Of a DNA stretch of 64,000 nt, positions 44,214-57,960 are shown in pieces. Source of the stretch: Saccharomycopsis fibuligera x Saccharomycopsis cf. fibuligera (Eukaryota > Ascomycota > Saccharomycetes > Ascoideales > Saccharomycopsidaceae); contig CP012819.1 in NCBI GenBank assembly GCA_001936135.1, forward strand, positions 558,001-622,000, written 5' to 3'. Each line of letters begins with the position of its first letter. Position 1 is the stretch's first letter. The notes under the pieces are model-generated. The model did no database searches. It was not told the origin of the DNA and worked only from the letters and a program-made list of their open reading frames with translations. The position numbers and the translations under genes are program-made.

Positions 44214-45741
44214 ACTTGAAACAATTAGTCAACTATTTTTTTTTATTTCAAACATCTTGCGAAATATCCATTGACATTGAAGAAAAAACATACAAAATTT
44301 CAAAAAAACTCATCTGCATTTAAAAAAAGACAGACAATACGGGATGGTATCTAGAGACTTGGTATCAATTTATTATCATAACGGCTGAAGCTGAAGCTGT
44401 TATGTGTTACAGTAGTTTCCGATTATGGCGTATCTTTAATTAACTTTTTATCTATTTTTTTCGGACTTGTTGACTCTTGTCAAAACTAGTCAATCAAGCA
44501 TCATCTTTCTCTTTTTTTTGTGTACAGTTATATTTGCCTTACATTTCAGTTTCATGTTGTATTTTTATTGTATCCTTTTATTTCGTCTAGACGATGAGCC
44601 TCAAAACTCGAAAATTATATTTTTTTTTTTGTTACTATCAACGTACATACAGTATTTTTTTTTTTATTTTTTGTAGTTAATTTTTGCATAATACTTGAAA
44701 ACATCACTACAACGATAGTGGTAAGAATTTCCGTCAAGGTAATATCTGAAACCGACCGTCTAAGTTTTACAGAGCATTAAAAAAGACGTTTTAAGATGCG
44801 CTTAAAAGCATGTTCCAGTATGCATGGAATCATCATTGGAACTTTTTATTTTATTTTGATTTTGATTTTGTTCATGCTCACAATAACTAGTATGTATGTA
44901 TTTAAAATTAAATTCAAGTCAGATAAAACACCGGACAACTTATGCCAAGAGCACATAGCAATTTTAAAATTTATTCTTTAAATCGAGCTGAAAAGAGAAA
45001 AGGCTCAACTCTAAAAGCCAAACTGGTAATATAGAGCGAGCATTCCTGGTTGCTGATACAATATTGTATGGAAATAACATTCTTCAAGCCTATCCAGCTC
45101 TAAGAACTTACAACATGTGTCTGCATGTGACTACTTGAATAAAAATTAATGACATATGGCTCCCTGACTTTAAGATTTTTTCGAATAAGCTTTTAGAAAA
45201 TGTACATTTTGAATAAGTTCATTTTTCTCGCTCTAATTTGGCTGCCTTCCATCACATTTATTCCGAAACATCTTTTTGACGGATATGTCATTTATGACCG
45301 GTATGTCTATTAACATTCAAATAGAGAGAAGGGCCAGTCAGCGGCTTACGCTTTTGCAGGCAGTATAGACAACCAACAACACTATAGTTTAGGAGAAAAT
45401 CTGAGAATTTCAGTTTGTAAAAATAGAGTAAAATGATTGTTGACAATAGATTGTTTTAATCGACTTGTATTGCCATGGTTTAATTTTTTTGTCTTCCAGT
45501 TGGTTATGCATGCATCGGTACTACCTATATGACTGATGACATTTCTCATCAAGGTTTGGGCAATACATATACTCAACATATTTCAACTTCAATAATTTCT
45601 TTTCCTACAAATATGAGTTAATATTTGAAGATAAAAACAACATATCAAGGTAGATTTCCCAGAAGCACAAAAACAAACTCAAGCACTGTGACAGAGAAGA
45701 GCCCAAAGACTTATATTTAAATTCATCTCATCATCGTTATC
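44214..45741. other. AT-rich intergenic region
   Basis: About 1.5 kb, AT-rich, with T runs near 44,620-44,670 and no repeat longer than these. Short open frames are hydrophobic low-complexity and not convincing. No tRNA or other RNA gene was recognised. Confidence 0.5.
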
Positions 45742-46188
45742 ATGCCGATGTCCGCATCTTATTACTATCAGTCTATCCGGCATTACAAACAAGCACCGGC
45801 AGTGGGACCTGCCCTTGGTGGAATAATCTCAAGATACGAAAACAGGCTGAGTCTAGTCAGGAAAATTTACGAACGGGGAGTAATGAAACTTTTAAAACAC
45901 CTTCATGAAGCCATTTGCATGCATGCCATGCTTTCGATGGGGGCTGGGGGAATTTCTAATGAGTATATGTGGAAGGATTTGTATCTTCGATACACAGTGT
46001 ATCGGGCGCAGAAAATTTGGAAGTGGGCATATAGCCGTTGCTTGAGGTTGCCAGAATCAATCATTAGGGCAGAGTTGCTCAATGAAATTCATTTTCAGAC
46101 TTCTGAGATTTTTCTCGTTTGTGAGCGGCATGGGATTCCGTTTACTTACAAATATTGTCCTGAATTTCCTTCTGTTTGTATTGTTTAG
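45742..46188 (+). CDS. Small unknown protein (possible gene)
   Basis: An ATG-initiated frame of 148 codons. The predicted protein is basic and rich in Tyr, Arg, His and Ile, and looks mostly helical. It has no signal peptide, membrane segment or recognised motif. The amino-acid make-up is less repetitive than that of the chance frames around it. A TATATTTAAA-like box and an A-rich leader precede the ATG, which slightly favours a real gene. It stands alone in a 2.6 kb space between the p24 and third mannosyltransferase genes. It could be a lineage-specific gene, a decayed gene or chance. Confidence 0.4.
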   Translation: MPMSASYYYQSIRHYKQAPAVGPALGGIISRYENRLSLVRKIYERGVMKLLKHLHEAICMHAMLSMGAGGISNEYMWKDLYLRYTVYRAQKIWKWAYSRCLRLPESIIRAELLNEIHFQTSEIFLVCERHGIPFTYKYCPEFPSVCIV

Positions 46189-46790
46189 GACGATATGAAG
46201 GCCTGATTTTGAAAGCTTTATATCAGCAGAAAAAATTATATTTTTGAAAATTTGATGTTATATATATAAAATTGCATTTTTCAAAGTAACATTTTCTTGA
46301 ATAGAAATGTATAAACTATCTAACATGAAAGTCAATCTGCAAAATTTTTTAAATCAAACAAGCACTAGAAGCTAATTCTAAAGCATATTCAAGCATATAC
46401 CTCGATTTACTAACAAAAACTGAATTTCAAGCACCTATATGCATATTAGCTTTCGATTCATTGCAAAAGATTCTGAAAAACTTTCCAACATTTAGATATG
46501 AGAACTTACAACATACATGTTCCAGAAGCATTGCATTGATATTCTAAACCGACCTATTGTCTTACAGAATGTTTTTAATGGTAAACAGAAGTAACAAAAC
46601 AAACATGTATAAAAGAAAAAACAAGAAACAAAAAGAGTTGATGGCTGAACGGTTATACAATGCTGACAAATGCTGCAAAATGAGAAACGTATACAAAAAG
46701 ATAATAATAATAATGAAAATTGAAAATTGTCGTTGAAAAAACTAACGCGGAAAAAACAAGAAATAAAGAAAAAAAAGCCAAGAAAGGGGT
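46189..46790. other. Intergenic region, AT-rich
   Basis: The roughly 600 bases between convergent units are AT-rich with an A-rich end near 46,590-46,780. No gene is seen. Confidence 0.45.
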
Positions 46791-48266
46791 TCAGTACAAC
46801 TCCAATTCTTCCTCAGTCATGGAGTACCTTATCCAATGCGGATTGCAGTTTTGGTCTTGAAGATGGTCAAAAGGAGTAAACTTCCCTGCATCACAACCTC
46901 CACATTTGTCACTAGTAGGACAATGATAGTATGGTGGATGATGATACCCAATATCTCTGAACCAATGAATCTTAGACTTATCTTCAAACAAAGCAAGCCC
47001 CAAAGTATGTACAGGGGCATCACCCCATCTTTCATAATAAAAGCCCCCGGCTTCTTCCAAATGCTTAAACCAGCTACTGTATGCTTCACCGCGGAAAAAA
47101 TCCATGTTACCAATTTCGAAATTTGACCAGAAGTGGCATGTGGAGTATCCTTTGGCTAGCTTAGCTTTATCAGGTAGTTGGTTATCGTTAAGAAGCCAAT
47201 CGAAGGCCCCGTTCTTGTTAACATATTGTGGGAATTTCTTGATGAAGTCTAAAGTAGTTGGCCATAGTGTCGGAATCGTTTCTGCAATTTCGTATAACGT
47301 CGAGACAAAACCATAAGTCTTGTCGTTATCTTCCATAAATTTGAAGACGTCATAATCAATATCGCAGAAATAATTAACGCTTGGTTCTACTCTCCAATAC
47401 CACTTGAACTGTTGCATATGTGGCACATTGTAAAAGTTTCCGGAGTTAAAACGACACATGTTTCTGTAAGATTTGAGTTTAGCATAAGGGAGATTTTGTT
47501 TAGCAAGTTTATCCATGCCCTGCCTCATTTTTTTTACATCAATATTGCGCGGAACATCCCACAAATTTGAAGGAATTTCAATAAAATAGACCTCAGCGTC
47601 AGTGGCTTGTCGTGTTCTGCGTTTGAATTCCTCAGTGAAGGGACGATTACTCATGAATGTCCAAGGATATCTAAACTTACTGTTGAAATGATCCTCCACT
47701 TGTTGCATTGACAGTAATAAACCATCAAGTTCACTATTACGCACCAATGACATTAAGGTGGCATTAGCTCTTTGATAATTTTGCACTTGTGGACGTTGCA
47801 AGTTACCAACTCGTGGTTCATTGATCTTATGAAACATAACTTTATTGTACAACGCATCATTTTTCTTGAGAATATCAGCAGGAGTAATATCTTCATGATA
47901 CTTAAAATGCTTGAAATAGTTCATATTCAAACTTTTATCATTATCTTTGAATAAAGGTACTTCTTTGTAGTGTGGGTCAACCTGCTTTTCCTTTGATAAA
48001 TCGATATTGTATGGGGATGGTGGGAAATACTGACCTTTTCGATTGACGGTATTGTAGTAATCTTTGATCTTATCAACATTTTCTTTCCCCACTATGCCTT
48101 CGTATTGTCTTTGAGTTAATGTTAAAAGAAAACTAACCAAAAGAATTGATACAATAAGAAGCTTGATCGATTTTCTGCGGATCAAAGACAAGAACACCAA
48201 TTTGGTGTTCGTTAGCACCGCTAGAGATTTGGTGGAAACTTTCTCCACTATTGGAGAAATGCTCAT
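46791..48266 (-). CDS. KRE2/KTR-family alpha-1,2-mannosyltransferase (paralogue C)
   Basis: GT15 Golgi mannosyltransferase of 491 residues, with a basic N-terminal tail (RRKSIK), a signal anchor at about 36-50 (LLIVSILLVSFLLTL), a stem and a full catalytic domain: FRYPWTFMSNRPF, SYRNMCRFNSG, WYWRVEPSVNYFC, CHFWSNFEIGNMDFFRGE and YYERWGDAPVH. It differs from the tandem pair near 10-15 kb at several otherwise shared sites (FEIGN for FEIAD, RGEAY for RSEAY, and a one-residue-shorter Cys block DKCGGC). It is therefore an older paralogue. One CTG codon lies at about residue 183 (in the segment ELDGLLxSMQQVE), a helix where the paralogues have Lys or Ser. This fits CTG=Ser better than Leu. Confidence 0.9.
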   Translation of the reverse strand: MSISPIVEKVSTKSLAVLTNTKLVFLSLIRRKSIKLLIVSILLVSFLLTLTQRQYEGIVGKENVDKIKDYYNTVNRKGQYFPPSPYNIDLSKEKQVDPHYKEVPLFKDNDKSLNMNYFKHFKYHEDITPADILKKNDALYNKVMFHKINEPRVGNLQRPQVQNYQRANATLMSLVRNSELDGLLLSMQQVEDHFNSKFRYPWTFMSNRPFTEEFKRRTRQATDAEVYFIEIPSNLWDVPRNIDVKKMRQGMDKLAKQNLPYAKLKSYRNMCRFNSGNFYNVPHMQQFKWYWRVEPSVNYFCDIDYDVFKFMEDNDKTYGFVSTLYEIAETIPTLWPTTLDFIKKFPQYVNKNGAFDWLLNDNQLPDKAKLAKGYSTCHFWSNFEIGNMDFFRGEAYSSWFKHLEEAGGFYYERWGDAPVHTLGLALFEDKSKIHWFRDIGYHHPPYYHCPTSDKCGGCDAGKFTPFDHLQDQNCNPHWIRYSMTEEELELY

Positions 48267-48951
48267 CGTTGCTGTTGTTGTTGTCTTAGATTGGTCGCTA
48301 ATATAAACAGCAATAGGAAATGAGCGCCTGTGTTTTATTTGTTCTCAAGAGTTGTAGCAAATCCAACCTAGTCGTATCTGACTTGATCTGATCCAACTCG
48401 ATCTAGTATGATTTCTAACAAAACTAATTTTCGTTTCGATTTTTCTGAGTTTGAAAATTGGCTATTTTTTCCGTTCGTTGGTAGCCCGCTGAAAGTCAGC
48501 ACCGACAGTCCACCTGGGCTATGATATATCGATGGAAGAGCGCGGTGTGGGCTTATTGTTCGGAGGGCTATTGTTTGTGCAAGCACATTACGTATCCTGT
48601 TGGCTATTTAATGGCCAGAATTACAATGCGACAGACCTTGCCTTTACTTAATGAGATAAATTAATGCTCCAAATTAGTGATTCTTACCACTACAAGTCGC
48701 AATAAGCTACACAGCACCGCCACGTTGGATGGGCACGCCCTTATATAAATATAGGTAAATTTCAAAGGTAAATTTCATGAATATGCTACATTGTTGATAG
48801 GAAAGATTCAATGAGATAAGAAGGGGATCATTGACACCGTAAAAACTTAGATTTGATAAGCTATTATTAGAAGAAAAATAAAGTCGAAATTTTGATTATT
48901 TAAAAACATAAGGACAAATATTGGCAAGTGCTAACCACCAAACAAAAAAAT
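48267..48951. promoter_or_regulatory. Promoter of paralogue C / 3' flank of PGI1
   Basis: A 685-base spacer. A short imperfect duplication containing GGTAAATTTCA occurs near 48,750-48,780. No gene is seen. Confidence 0.4.
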
Positions 48952-50646
<1,695 letters not shown>

Positions 50647-50988
50647 TTAAGCAATATTAAATATAATATACCTATTTGCTCAATTGAGAAAAACAAGTAA
50701 ATAAAAAATACAGAGTGTTAAAGATATCAATTGAATTGAATTGACTAAATTTAGCACAGGGGAGCTAGGAAGAAAGAAAGGAAGAAAAAAAAGAAGGAAG
50801 GAAGAGAGAAGGAAGAGAGAAGGAAGAATTGCAACAAGGCAGTACGGGTGCCCACTAGCGAATAAATAGGTATCTGGTGGTGGTGATCGTCCTTGGACTT
50901 TTGCTAGCAAACCGCCCGCAGTTGCCTGGCCCTCACCGGACGGAGTTTCGAGCATAATATATCACCTGACAGGGAAGCATCGGCAATT

Positions 50989-51028
50989 AGCAGCGGTTAG
51001 CAGCGGACAGCAGCGGACAGCAGCGGAT
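50989..51028. repeat. 10-bp tandem repeat, four copies
   Basis: Four consecutive units of AGCAGCGGAC or a close variant, about 360-400 bases upstream of PGI1. Each has one CGG triplet, so the triplets are spaced exactly 10 bases apart on one face of the helix. CGG triplets are half-sites for fungal zinc-cluster factors. Confidence 0.9.
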
Positions 51029-51471
51029 AACAGCCAAACGAAGCAAAAAGAAGCATGGAGAAGTTGGAGAAAGTTAGAAGACGCAACAAGCAGGGGCAAG
51101 TAATACTGGGGTGTCATTATCACGGGCCTTTCGGCCCAGGATACTGATATTCAAGTAAATTTATGTATGCTAACAACTTGTTGTGATACACGATAAGTTA
51201 TTATGTGGCGTCGGAGTGCGCAGTGACATCAAAAACATCATCATCAATTTCATTAATATTGAAGTAAAAAACAGCGCAGTACTGCAGTATTGCCGAATAA
51301 GGTCAGTTAGAAGGGGGTGCACTTCAACCGTTAACTGCACTCAACAGCTTTAAAAGCTCAAACTGCAACCTTTGTAAGGTCGGAGACCTATGATTCAATT
51401 TTTCACTAAATGCTTAAATATGCGGCAATTTCGTAAACGAGCATGTTGCTTACATGAAGGGTTACATGCGT

Positions 51472-51575
51472 AGCTTAATAATCGAGAAATTATAAATTAT
51501 GTGTAAAAATATTGCAGCTTAATAATCGAGAAATTATAAATTATGTGTAAAAATGTTGCAGCTTAACAATTATAA
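51472..51575. repeat. 44-bp tandem duplication plus partial third copy
   Basis: Two 44-base units begin AGCTTAATAATCGAG at 51472 and 51516 and differ at one base near the end. A third start at 51560 (AGCTTAACAATTATAAAG) diverges after a few bases. It lies between PGI1 and SPT23. The near-identity suggests a recent duplication. Confidence 0.92.
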
Positions 51576-52008
51576 AGCGACCTGGACAACATTTGGCAGA
51601 CAATTGCAATAAATACAGACAAAAATGTTTAAAAAATAAAAGTGAGATTAGAAAAAAAAAAAGTAAGAAATTATAAAGAAATTATAAAGAAGAAAAAGTA
51701 GACAGAACGTATAGAAATCAGCACATAAAAGAATTAAAACTCAACGGGATAAACTGTCAACAATAGTCAGCAAACCTGGCTTGAATGAATATTACAGGAA
51801 GAGAGAATTAGTGAAAAAAAACAATAAGGACAAAAAAAGAAGCTTGCACCATGCTTGCAAAAATTTAACATGTAACAGAAAAAAGTCAATAAATGAGCAA
51901 AAACAATAACAAACACAAAACCGTAAAATTAATAAGCAACTCAAAGAAAAAAAATTTGCAAACCGAGAAAGAAATAAGCATCAACAAAACCTCAGTCATA
52001 CTTCATCA

Positions 52009-52393
52009 TCATGCGCCAGCAGAATCTATACTTAAAATACTCAATTGATCATTAATCAACCCCTCCACCCTTTCTTTACCAAGCATCAATTTGTACAATC
52101 CTTCTCTAATATAATTCACCACGTTTTCACCATACTGATTGACAAATTCAATCCCAGAAAATTGGCTATAAATGTAAAATGAAGCCATAACAATCAATAA
52201 CGGCACCCAGAAAAATAACAACATCTTATCATTAGAAAATTTGGCAACCTTGTTCTTTTCACTAAAGTAGACATAATAATTGAACATGTTTTCTTGTAGT
52301 GAGCGATCAGTATTAGTACTGCTACCATCTTGTTCGATTTCTTCATTGTAGATCTCACCGCCTGTTCCTGTAAAAGTTACGTCCTGCGCCTCA

Positions 52394-52424
<31 letters not shown>

Positions 52425-54149
52425 TACTAGTAGCTGATTTATTGAGCAATTCAGATTGTTTCAAAGTGGTTGGGTCACCATGTGGATACAAATCATCATA
52501 TTTTGGTAAATCGTCTTCTATGGCAGCGGGAGCTGAAGCAGCACTAGCTTCATGCTTTGCTTGGCTACTGTTAGAAAATTTGTTGCGGCCGGCACTGTTG
52601 CGGTCATTGTTATGATTATTGAAATCCTCATCTTCTTCATCATCCGCGTTATCACTCTCACTTGGATCCACCAATAGATTTTCATCTGATCCATCATTAG
52701 TGATAATATTTGGTGAAATAGTTTCTTGATGTTGCTCAACAACCATGCGAGAAACATGATACCTAAGATCGTCCTCTTCAAGACTAGAAAGTGATGATAT
52801 AGAAGATGAACTAATCGATCTCAGAATTCCATAACCTGACTTGGCTAACGTATCATTATCGCTATCGCCGTATGCTTTTCGACTTTCCAATTCTCTAATC
52901 AATGCTCTAATCTGCAAATTGTTGGACACTTGAGATGGTGTCAATCCAAATCCGTTCTTCACAGAAGTGTTAGCCTTAGCTCTAAAAAGCATCTTGATGA
53001 TTTTGGCATGACCTCCCAATGAGGCAAAATGTAATGGGGTAAAACCATTAGAATCTTTGCAATTAACTCTAGCGCCACGGTTTATCAATGCACTAACTAC
53101 TTTAGGCAAGCCTTTGAAACATGCCAAATGTAACATTGTTTGTTTTTCTTTGGTACAGATTTGCCAATTCGGCGAAGAAACAGCATTAGGCAAATCACAA
53201 ACACTAATCAACCTCAAAAGAAGATCTTCTTCTGCAGTGTCATAAAATGTCTTCAATGTATGTTCATTGATGTTGCTACTGCCACCATTATTGGAGAAAT
53301 TGTCAACATTACCACCAGCAGTAGCACTATTTCCAACGCTACCATTGTTAGTACCATTACTACTACTGTTACCATCGAAAGAATCATTTCCAACAATTCG
53401 TCTAGCAATATTTCTAGCATCTTCCAATTTACCATTCATCTTCAATCCAACAATCTGTAACGCTAATTCAATCAATTGTCTATCAGTATCGTCATTATAT
53501 GTGAAAATTTGAGAATGCTCATGCTTGCCAAATTGTTCATTTAATTCAGAATTACCTTCCTCAGCTTCAAAAGAAACTAAGACTTGTCCCGGCTTGGATG
53601 CTGGTGGCAAAAAAGTTACAATCGTACTTTCTGACCAACAATGCGTGCCTAGGGCCTTAACATCGCCAAACTTCACTTTGAGTCCAGGACGGAAATTTAT
53701 ACCCAATAAGGTGATTTCAATACCACCTCGAATTGGACCTTCCGAAGGGATAACTTTTTGAATCATTGGCAAGTAGGATGGTGCAAGCACTGAGCTTCCT
53801 GCTGGACTAGCTAATTGACTAGTGACATGGCTTGTAACTTGGCTAGTCAATTGAACATTAGTATTGTTGTTGTTATGTGCATTGCCAAGTCTTTGATTAT
53901 CGGCCTTGATATAGTTAGGAGATGACAGAGACGTAAATGAAGTTAAAATTGCTGATGAATCGCCAGGAGATTTAGAGGTGTATGCGGTGGATGAAGAAAT
54001 AGCATTATCTGACAGAGGCGATAATGAGTTTGGGTCAAGCAAAATTGAATGATTGTTGTATACATCGTTGCCATTATGACCATTATTGATAAGTGGATTC
54101 ACGTCATTAGCCATTGAGCCTCTACTATTGATATTATTTCTCATACTGA

Positions 54150-54186
<37 letters not shown>

Positions 54187-56229
54187 GCCAGCAAAGCTAG
54201 ATGCTGATGAAAGTTTGGCACGTTTGATGGATTTGCTATCAGAGTTTCTATGATCAGATGATTCTTCATCTAAGGATGGTGGGGTTATTGGGTTCATATC
54301 AATAGACTTGGCTCTTTTGCTGGCACAACTGCCTTTGCGGCTAGAAACATCATTAGTGTCAGTGACAACACCGCTACCACCTTCAACATTCTTTTTTCTA
54401 TCCATAATCATTATGCTTTTAGAGAAGTTCTTACCAACAATTTCACCTTTATGATTTCTAAGGACAAACAAAAGCTTAAACCCTTTTTGAGCATGATGAT
54501 GGCGACAATAACAAACAATTCTGGCACTTAACTCAAGCTTACTAGAATTTTGTTCATTGAAGGATTCATCGGCTTTAGCTTGATTGCTGGCATTACTATT
54601 ATTGGCGGAGTCATTGTTGCCATTGTCATTACTTGAGCTTGAAAATCCAAAAAAGTTGAAACCATAATTCTTGCCAAGGTTGCCATTCAATCTGAAACCA
54701 TTCAAGCTCAAGCTATTGTTCTTGTAATCTGAGGATGATGTTGGAGGAGGAAGACTTATAATTTCTTTGGAGTTGAAGATAATTGCTTTTTTTGGTATCA
54801 CGTCAATCCAATTTAAACCGTCTTCGCTCAAACCGTTTTTTCTTCTTGAAGCTCTTTTTAGTTCTCTCTTAATACATTTTGAACAAATATTGCACGACTT
54901 GAATTTTTCTGTTTGAAATAAACCATCAAAAGTCAAGTCATTATCAGTATTTTCGGTTACGTTTTTGCCGTTTGCATCTTTAGCAAGAGATTCGCTAACA
55001 ACATAGCAGTCCAAATACAACATTTGCTTTTTCAAATCATCAGAAAGACCATCTAGTCCATTCTTCAAGCAGAATTTCTTTTTAGCCACCAAATCAGTAG
55101 ACAAGTAAACCAAATAATTTTTAGGCTTTGGATGGATCTTGACATCTACTTTGATTTGAGTTTCTACCCTTGAAAAATCAGGTAATCCATCAATCTGTAA
55201 TTTGAAAGGTAAGCCATCGGTAGAGGCTGGTTTGGAGTAGTCCATTTCTGGATCCCAAGTTAAGGCATCCAAGGGCAAATACAAGTTTGGGGGTATCTGT
55301 TTCTTAATGACGGCTGGATTTTTCAAATCTTCATCTTTCACGACGAATCCTCCAAATTTAAGTTCTTTGAGTTGTTCCATTGCTTTCTCGTACCTTTGAG
55401 ACTCAGTCATTTCATCATTTGCTTCGATTTCATTATTATTGATGGTTTGATTATCGCTACCATTGTTAGTCAATTTGGAAATTGATTCTGGAGAAGAAAT
55501 CAAAGATTGCAAAGCATTGCTATTGTTGAGTTCAAAGGGAAGCAATGCATTGTGATCTAAATCTTGCTGAACATTAAAATGATGATTATCGTTGCTGTTG
55601 CTATTGTTAGTGTTAACCAAATTATTACTGTTGCCTATACCGTTCAACGTTTTATGGTCGAACCCCTGAGCAAGATTATGAGTCTCTGTGGTCGTTGAAG
55701 TTGCAGAGGAAACGGAATCATTAACATGGGAGCTGGTGCTATCATTGTTACTATCATTGTTCTGATTATTGCTATTTGTATTGGTATTTATGTTATTATT
55801 ACTATTGCTAGACATATCAAAACTTCCTGGATTTGGTGAAGCAGCGTATCTATTGATATGATTATCTGATGGAGCAGACGTGGTGAAGTTGTTTAGTATT
55901 GAGTCTATTTCCATTTCGTCTATATTATGACCGATATTACTAGCATCGGTATGATTGCTGATGCCGTCAGTTGCTTCAGTTGAAAAATATGACCCAAACA
56001 AGTTATCGGAGTCTGTTGATGGTTTAGATAGCGAATCATAGAGAAACTGGTCTAGCGCGTTATTAGTGCTATTATTGTTGTTGTTGTTGTTGTTGTTGTT
56101 GCTGTCGCTGTTATTAATACTATTTCTGTTGTTGCTGCTATTGAGATCATCTGTATTGTTGATGTTATTGTTATGTCTGGCTTCATGGTCGCAAACTTCT
56201 GCTTTGATCATTTCTGCCATCGGGGACAT
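52009..56229 (-). CDS. SPT23: SPT23/MGA2 membrane-bound transcription factor
   Basis: A 1406-residue ER-anchored precursor that senses membrane lipid state. It is released by proteasome processing and activates OLE1 in yeasts. Order: Asn/Ser-rich N terminus with several poly-Asn runs, a conserved central block (LYLPLDALTWDPEMDYSKP and a Cys-rich CNICSKCIKRELKRASRRK), an IPT/TIG fold (about 825-895, VIPSEGPIRGG...LGINF), ankyrin repeats (about 1030-1110, TPLHFASLGGHAKI), the Rsp5 ubiquitin-ligase docking motif LPKYDDLYP (about 1241), poly-Ala (about 1270-1277) and one C-terminal membrane helix (about 1335-1355, FFWVPLLIVMASFYIYS). All processing elements known from Spt23/Mga2 are present. Only one such gene is seen in the window, and CTG-clade yeasts generally carry a single orthologue. 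Confidence 0.93.
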
Positions 56230-57486
56230 TATAGTCGAATAATATGGCTATTTGTGATTATTGTAAGTTTACGAAGTTGGTGTGAAGTCAATCCCCCTTA
56301 TTGAATCAGTTTTCTTGAAAAAAACTCGCTTAGCGGAGCAAGAAGGGAGTGACTAACGTTAGATCGTTGGTTGGCTCGATCGTAGGACGGTTGGACGGTT
56401 GGAGTGCGGGCGCTTAGTGTGGAACGGAACGAGATTGGATCTAATATCGATGGGACTGTGGAATGATACTGGGAATTAAATAAAATGATACAGTGCCATA
56501 GAGCCAACTCGCGATGCTGAGTTGTTGTTTTTAGTGACTTGGTATAAAATATTGCAATAGGGATCCAAATGCGAATTGTGTCAAATATAAAAAAAACTGC
56601 CCGGCGCGAAAACAAAAACCACTGACCGAAGTAACAAGGAGTTGAAGAGAAAATGGAAAAAGAGGCAAAAAAAAAAAAAAAAAAAAAGAAAAAAAGTAAA
56701 GCAGTTTTGGTGCTTTGGGTTTCCGCGGTCACCCGGCTCTTGGACTTTCAGTTGAGCGTATTTTCCGGCTGCCGCTCAACAAACTGGTCAAATTGTAAAG
56801 GAACAACGCCTGAATATGCATTATTACTATGGCGCTCACTCTGAACAAAAGCATCGGTGTTGAAACTGTTGAGCTATCCAGTGAATGCTGAGCCATAGGT
56901 ATATTTTCTGGACTATAAACGTTGTATATATGATATTGCAGGAGCCATTGCGATAACAATTGCAATTACACTCGTCGCGGCCGCACACCGCGCACCACGA
57001 GCTCGCGCTTGAGTTCTCGGACGATCCAACGGGGCGTTCACCTTCCTATCACGGCATATAGGAGTGGTGGCTCCAGGGATTGGTGCTTTAAATTTTAAAA
57101 TGAGTCGCGCCGCTCAAGTTATTCAATTTTGGCTCAGCTATATAGTTTTGGAGAACCGAAAAAGCTCTAGCTATGCTATAAAGTTATGCTTTCGTTGCGC
57201 AATCTTTGAAATTTATTATGAACGTATATATGTCTTATTACCACATCCTTTCAGACTTTGTTTAGAATCGTAGCTAGCAGTTGATTTCATTTGTCTTGCT
57301 TGTCATTGCTGTCTGTATCGGAACGGTATAAACTCAAGGTTGGAGAAATACATAACGTTGAGTCCTGTGGATGGTATGATCTTAAGGGCGTACCGGCGAG
57401 GAAGATTATGCTCTGGAAAGCTGCAACTTGGCATGTGTGCCCTTTTCCTCATATCATAGCCTACTGCCAACAACGAAACAATTGGA

Positions 57487-57519
<33 letters not shown>

Positions 57520-57960
57520 TGCTTACTTTCTTGCTTACCTACTTTTCTACTTACTTCTTACTCAAGCCACGGTCAGCTCAGCTGTAAACCAATAATGGTA
57601 GCTGACTGGAAGTCGACTGAAAATAGAGAGTCGGATTTTGGGGGCGGTTCTCAGGATTGCGGCGGGATTAAGGCGGAAGTAGTATTTCCGCAGAGTGCGG
57701 TAAAAAGCGGTTTCCGCGCGGTTACGTGCCCCGAATATTCTACAAGTGAGCTGAAGTCAATCTCGAGTGAGGAAGCCTGACAGAGAAAAAAAAGAAAAAA
57801 AAAATAAAAAAATAAAAAAATATTTCAACATCAGAGTAAAATACTATAGTAAAAGTATAGCAGAAACACAAGCGAACCATAGTACACTCACTAAGCGTCA
57901 AACTTCCAACAAGCTCAAGAAAACCAGCTTCTTTTCTGATACTGCTATTGTTCAGATCAA
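56230..57960. promoter_or_regulatory. Divergent promoter region, SPT23 / IFM1
   Basis: A 1.7 kb divergent region contains A21 at 56667-56687, a local GC-rich patch near 56,970-57,060 with a NotI-type GCGGCCGC, and a TTAC microsatellite at 57487-57519. The leader of IFM1 is A-rich (57,785-57,830). No gene is seen. Confidence 0.5.
57487..57519. repeat. (TTAC)8 microsatellite
   Basis: About eight perfect TTAC units, then a degenerate tail of the same unit to about 57,560. Confidence 0.9.
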
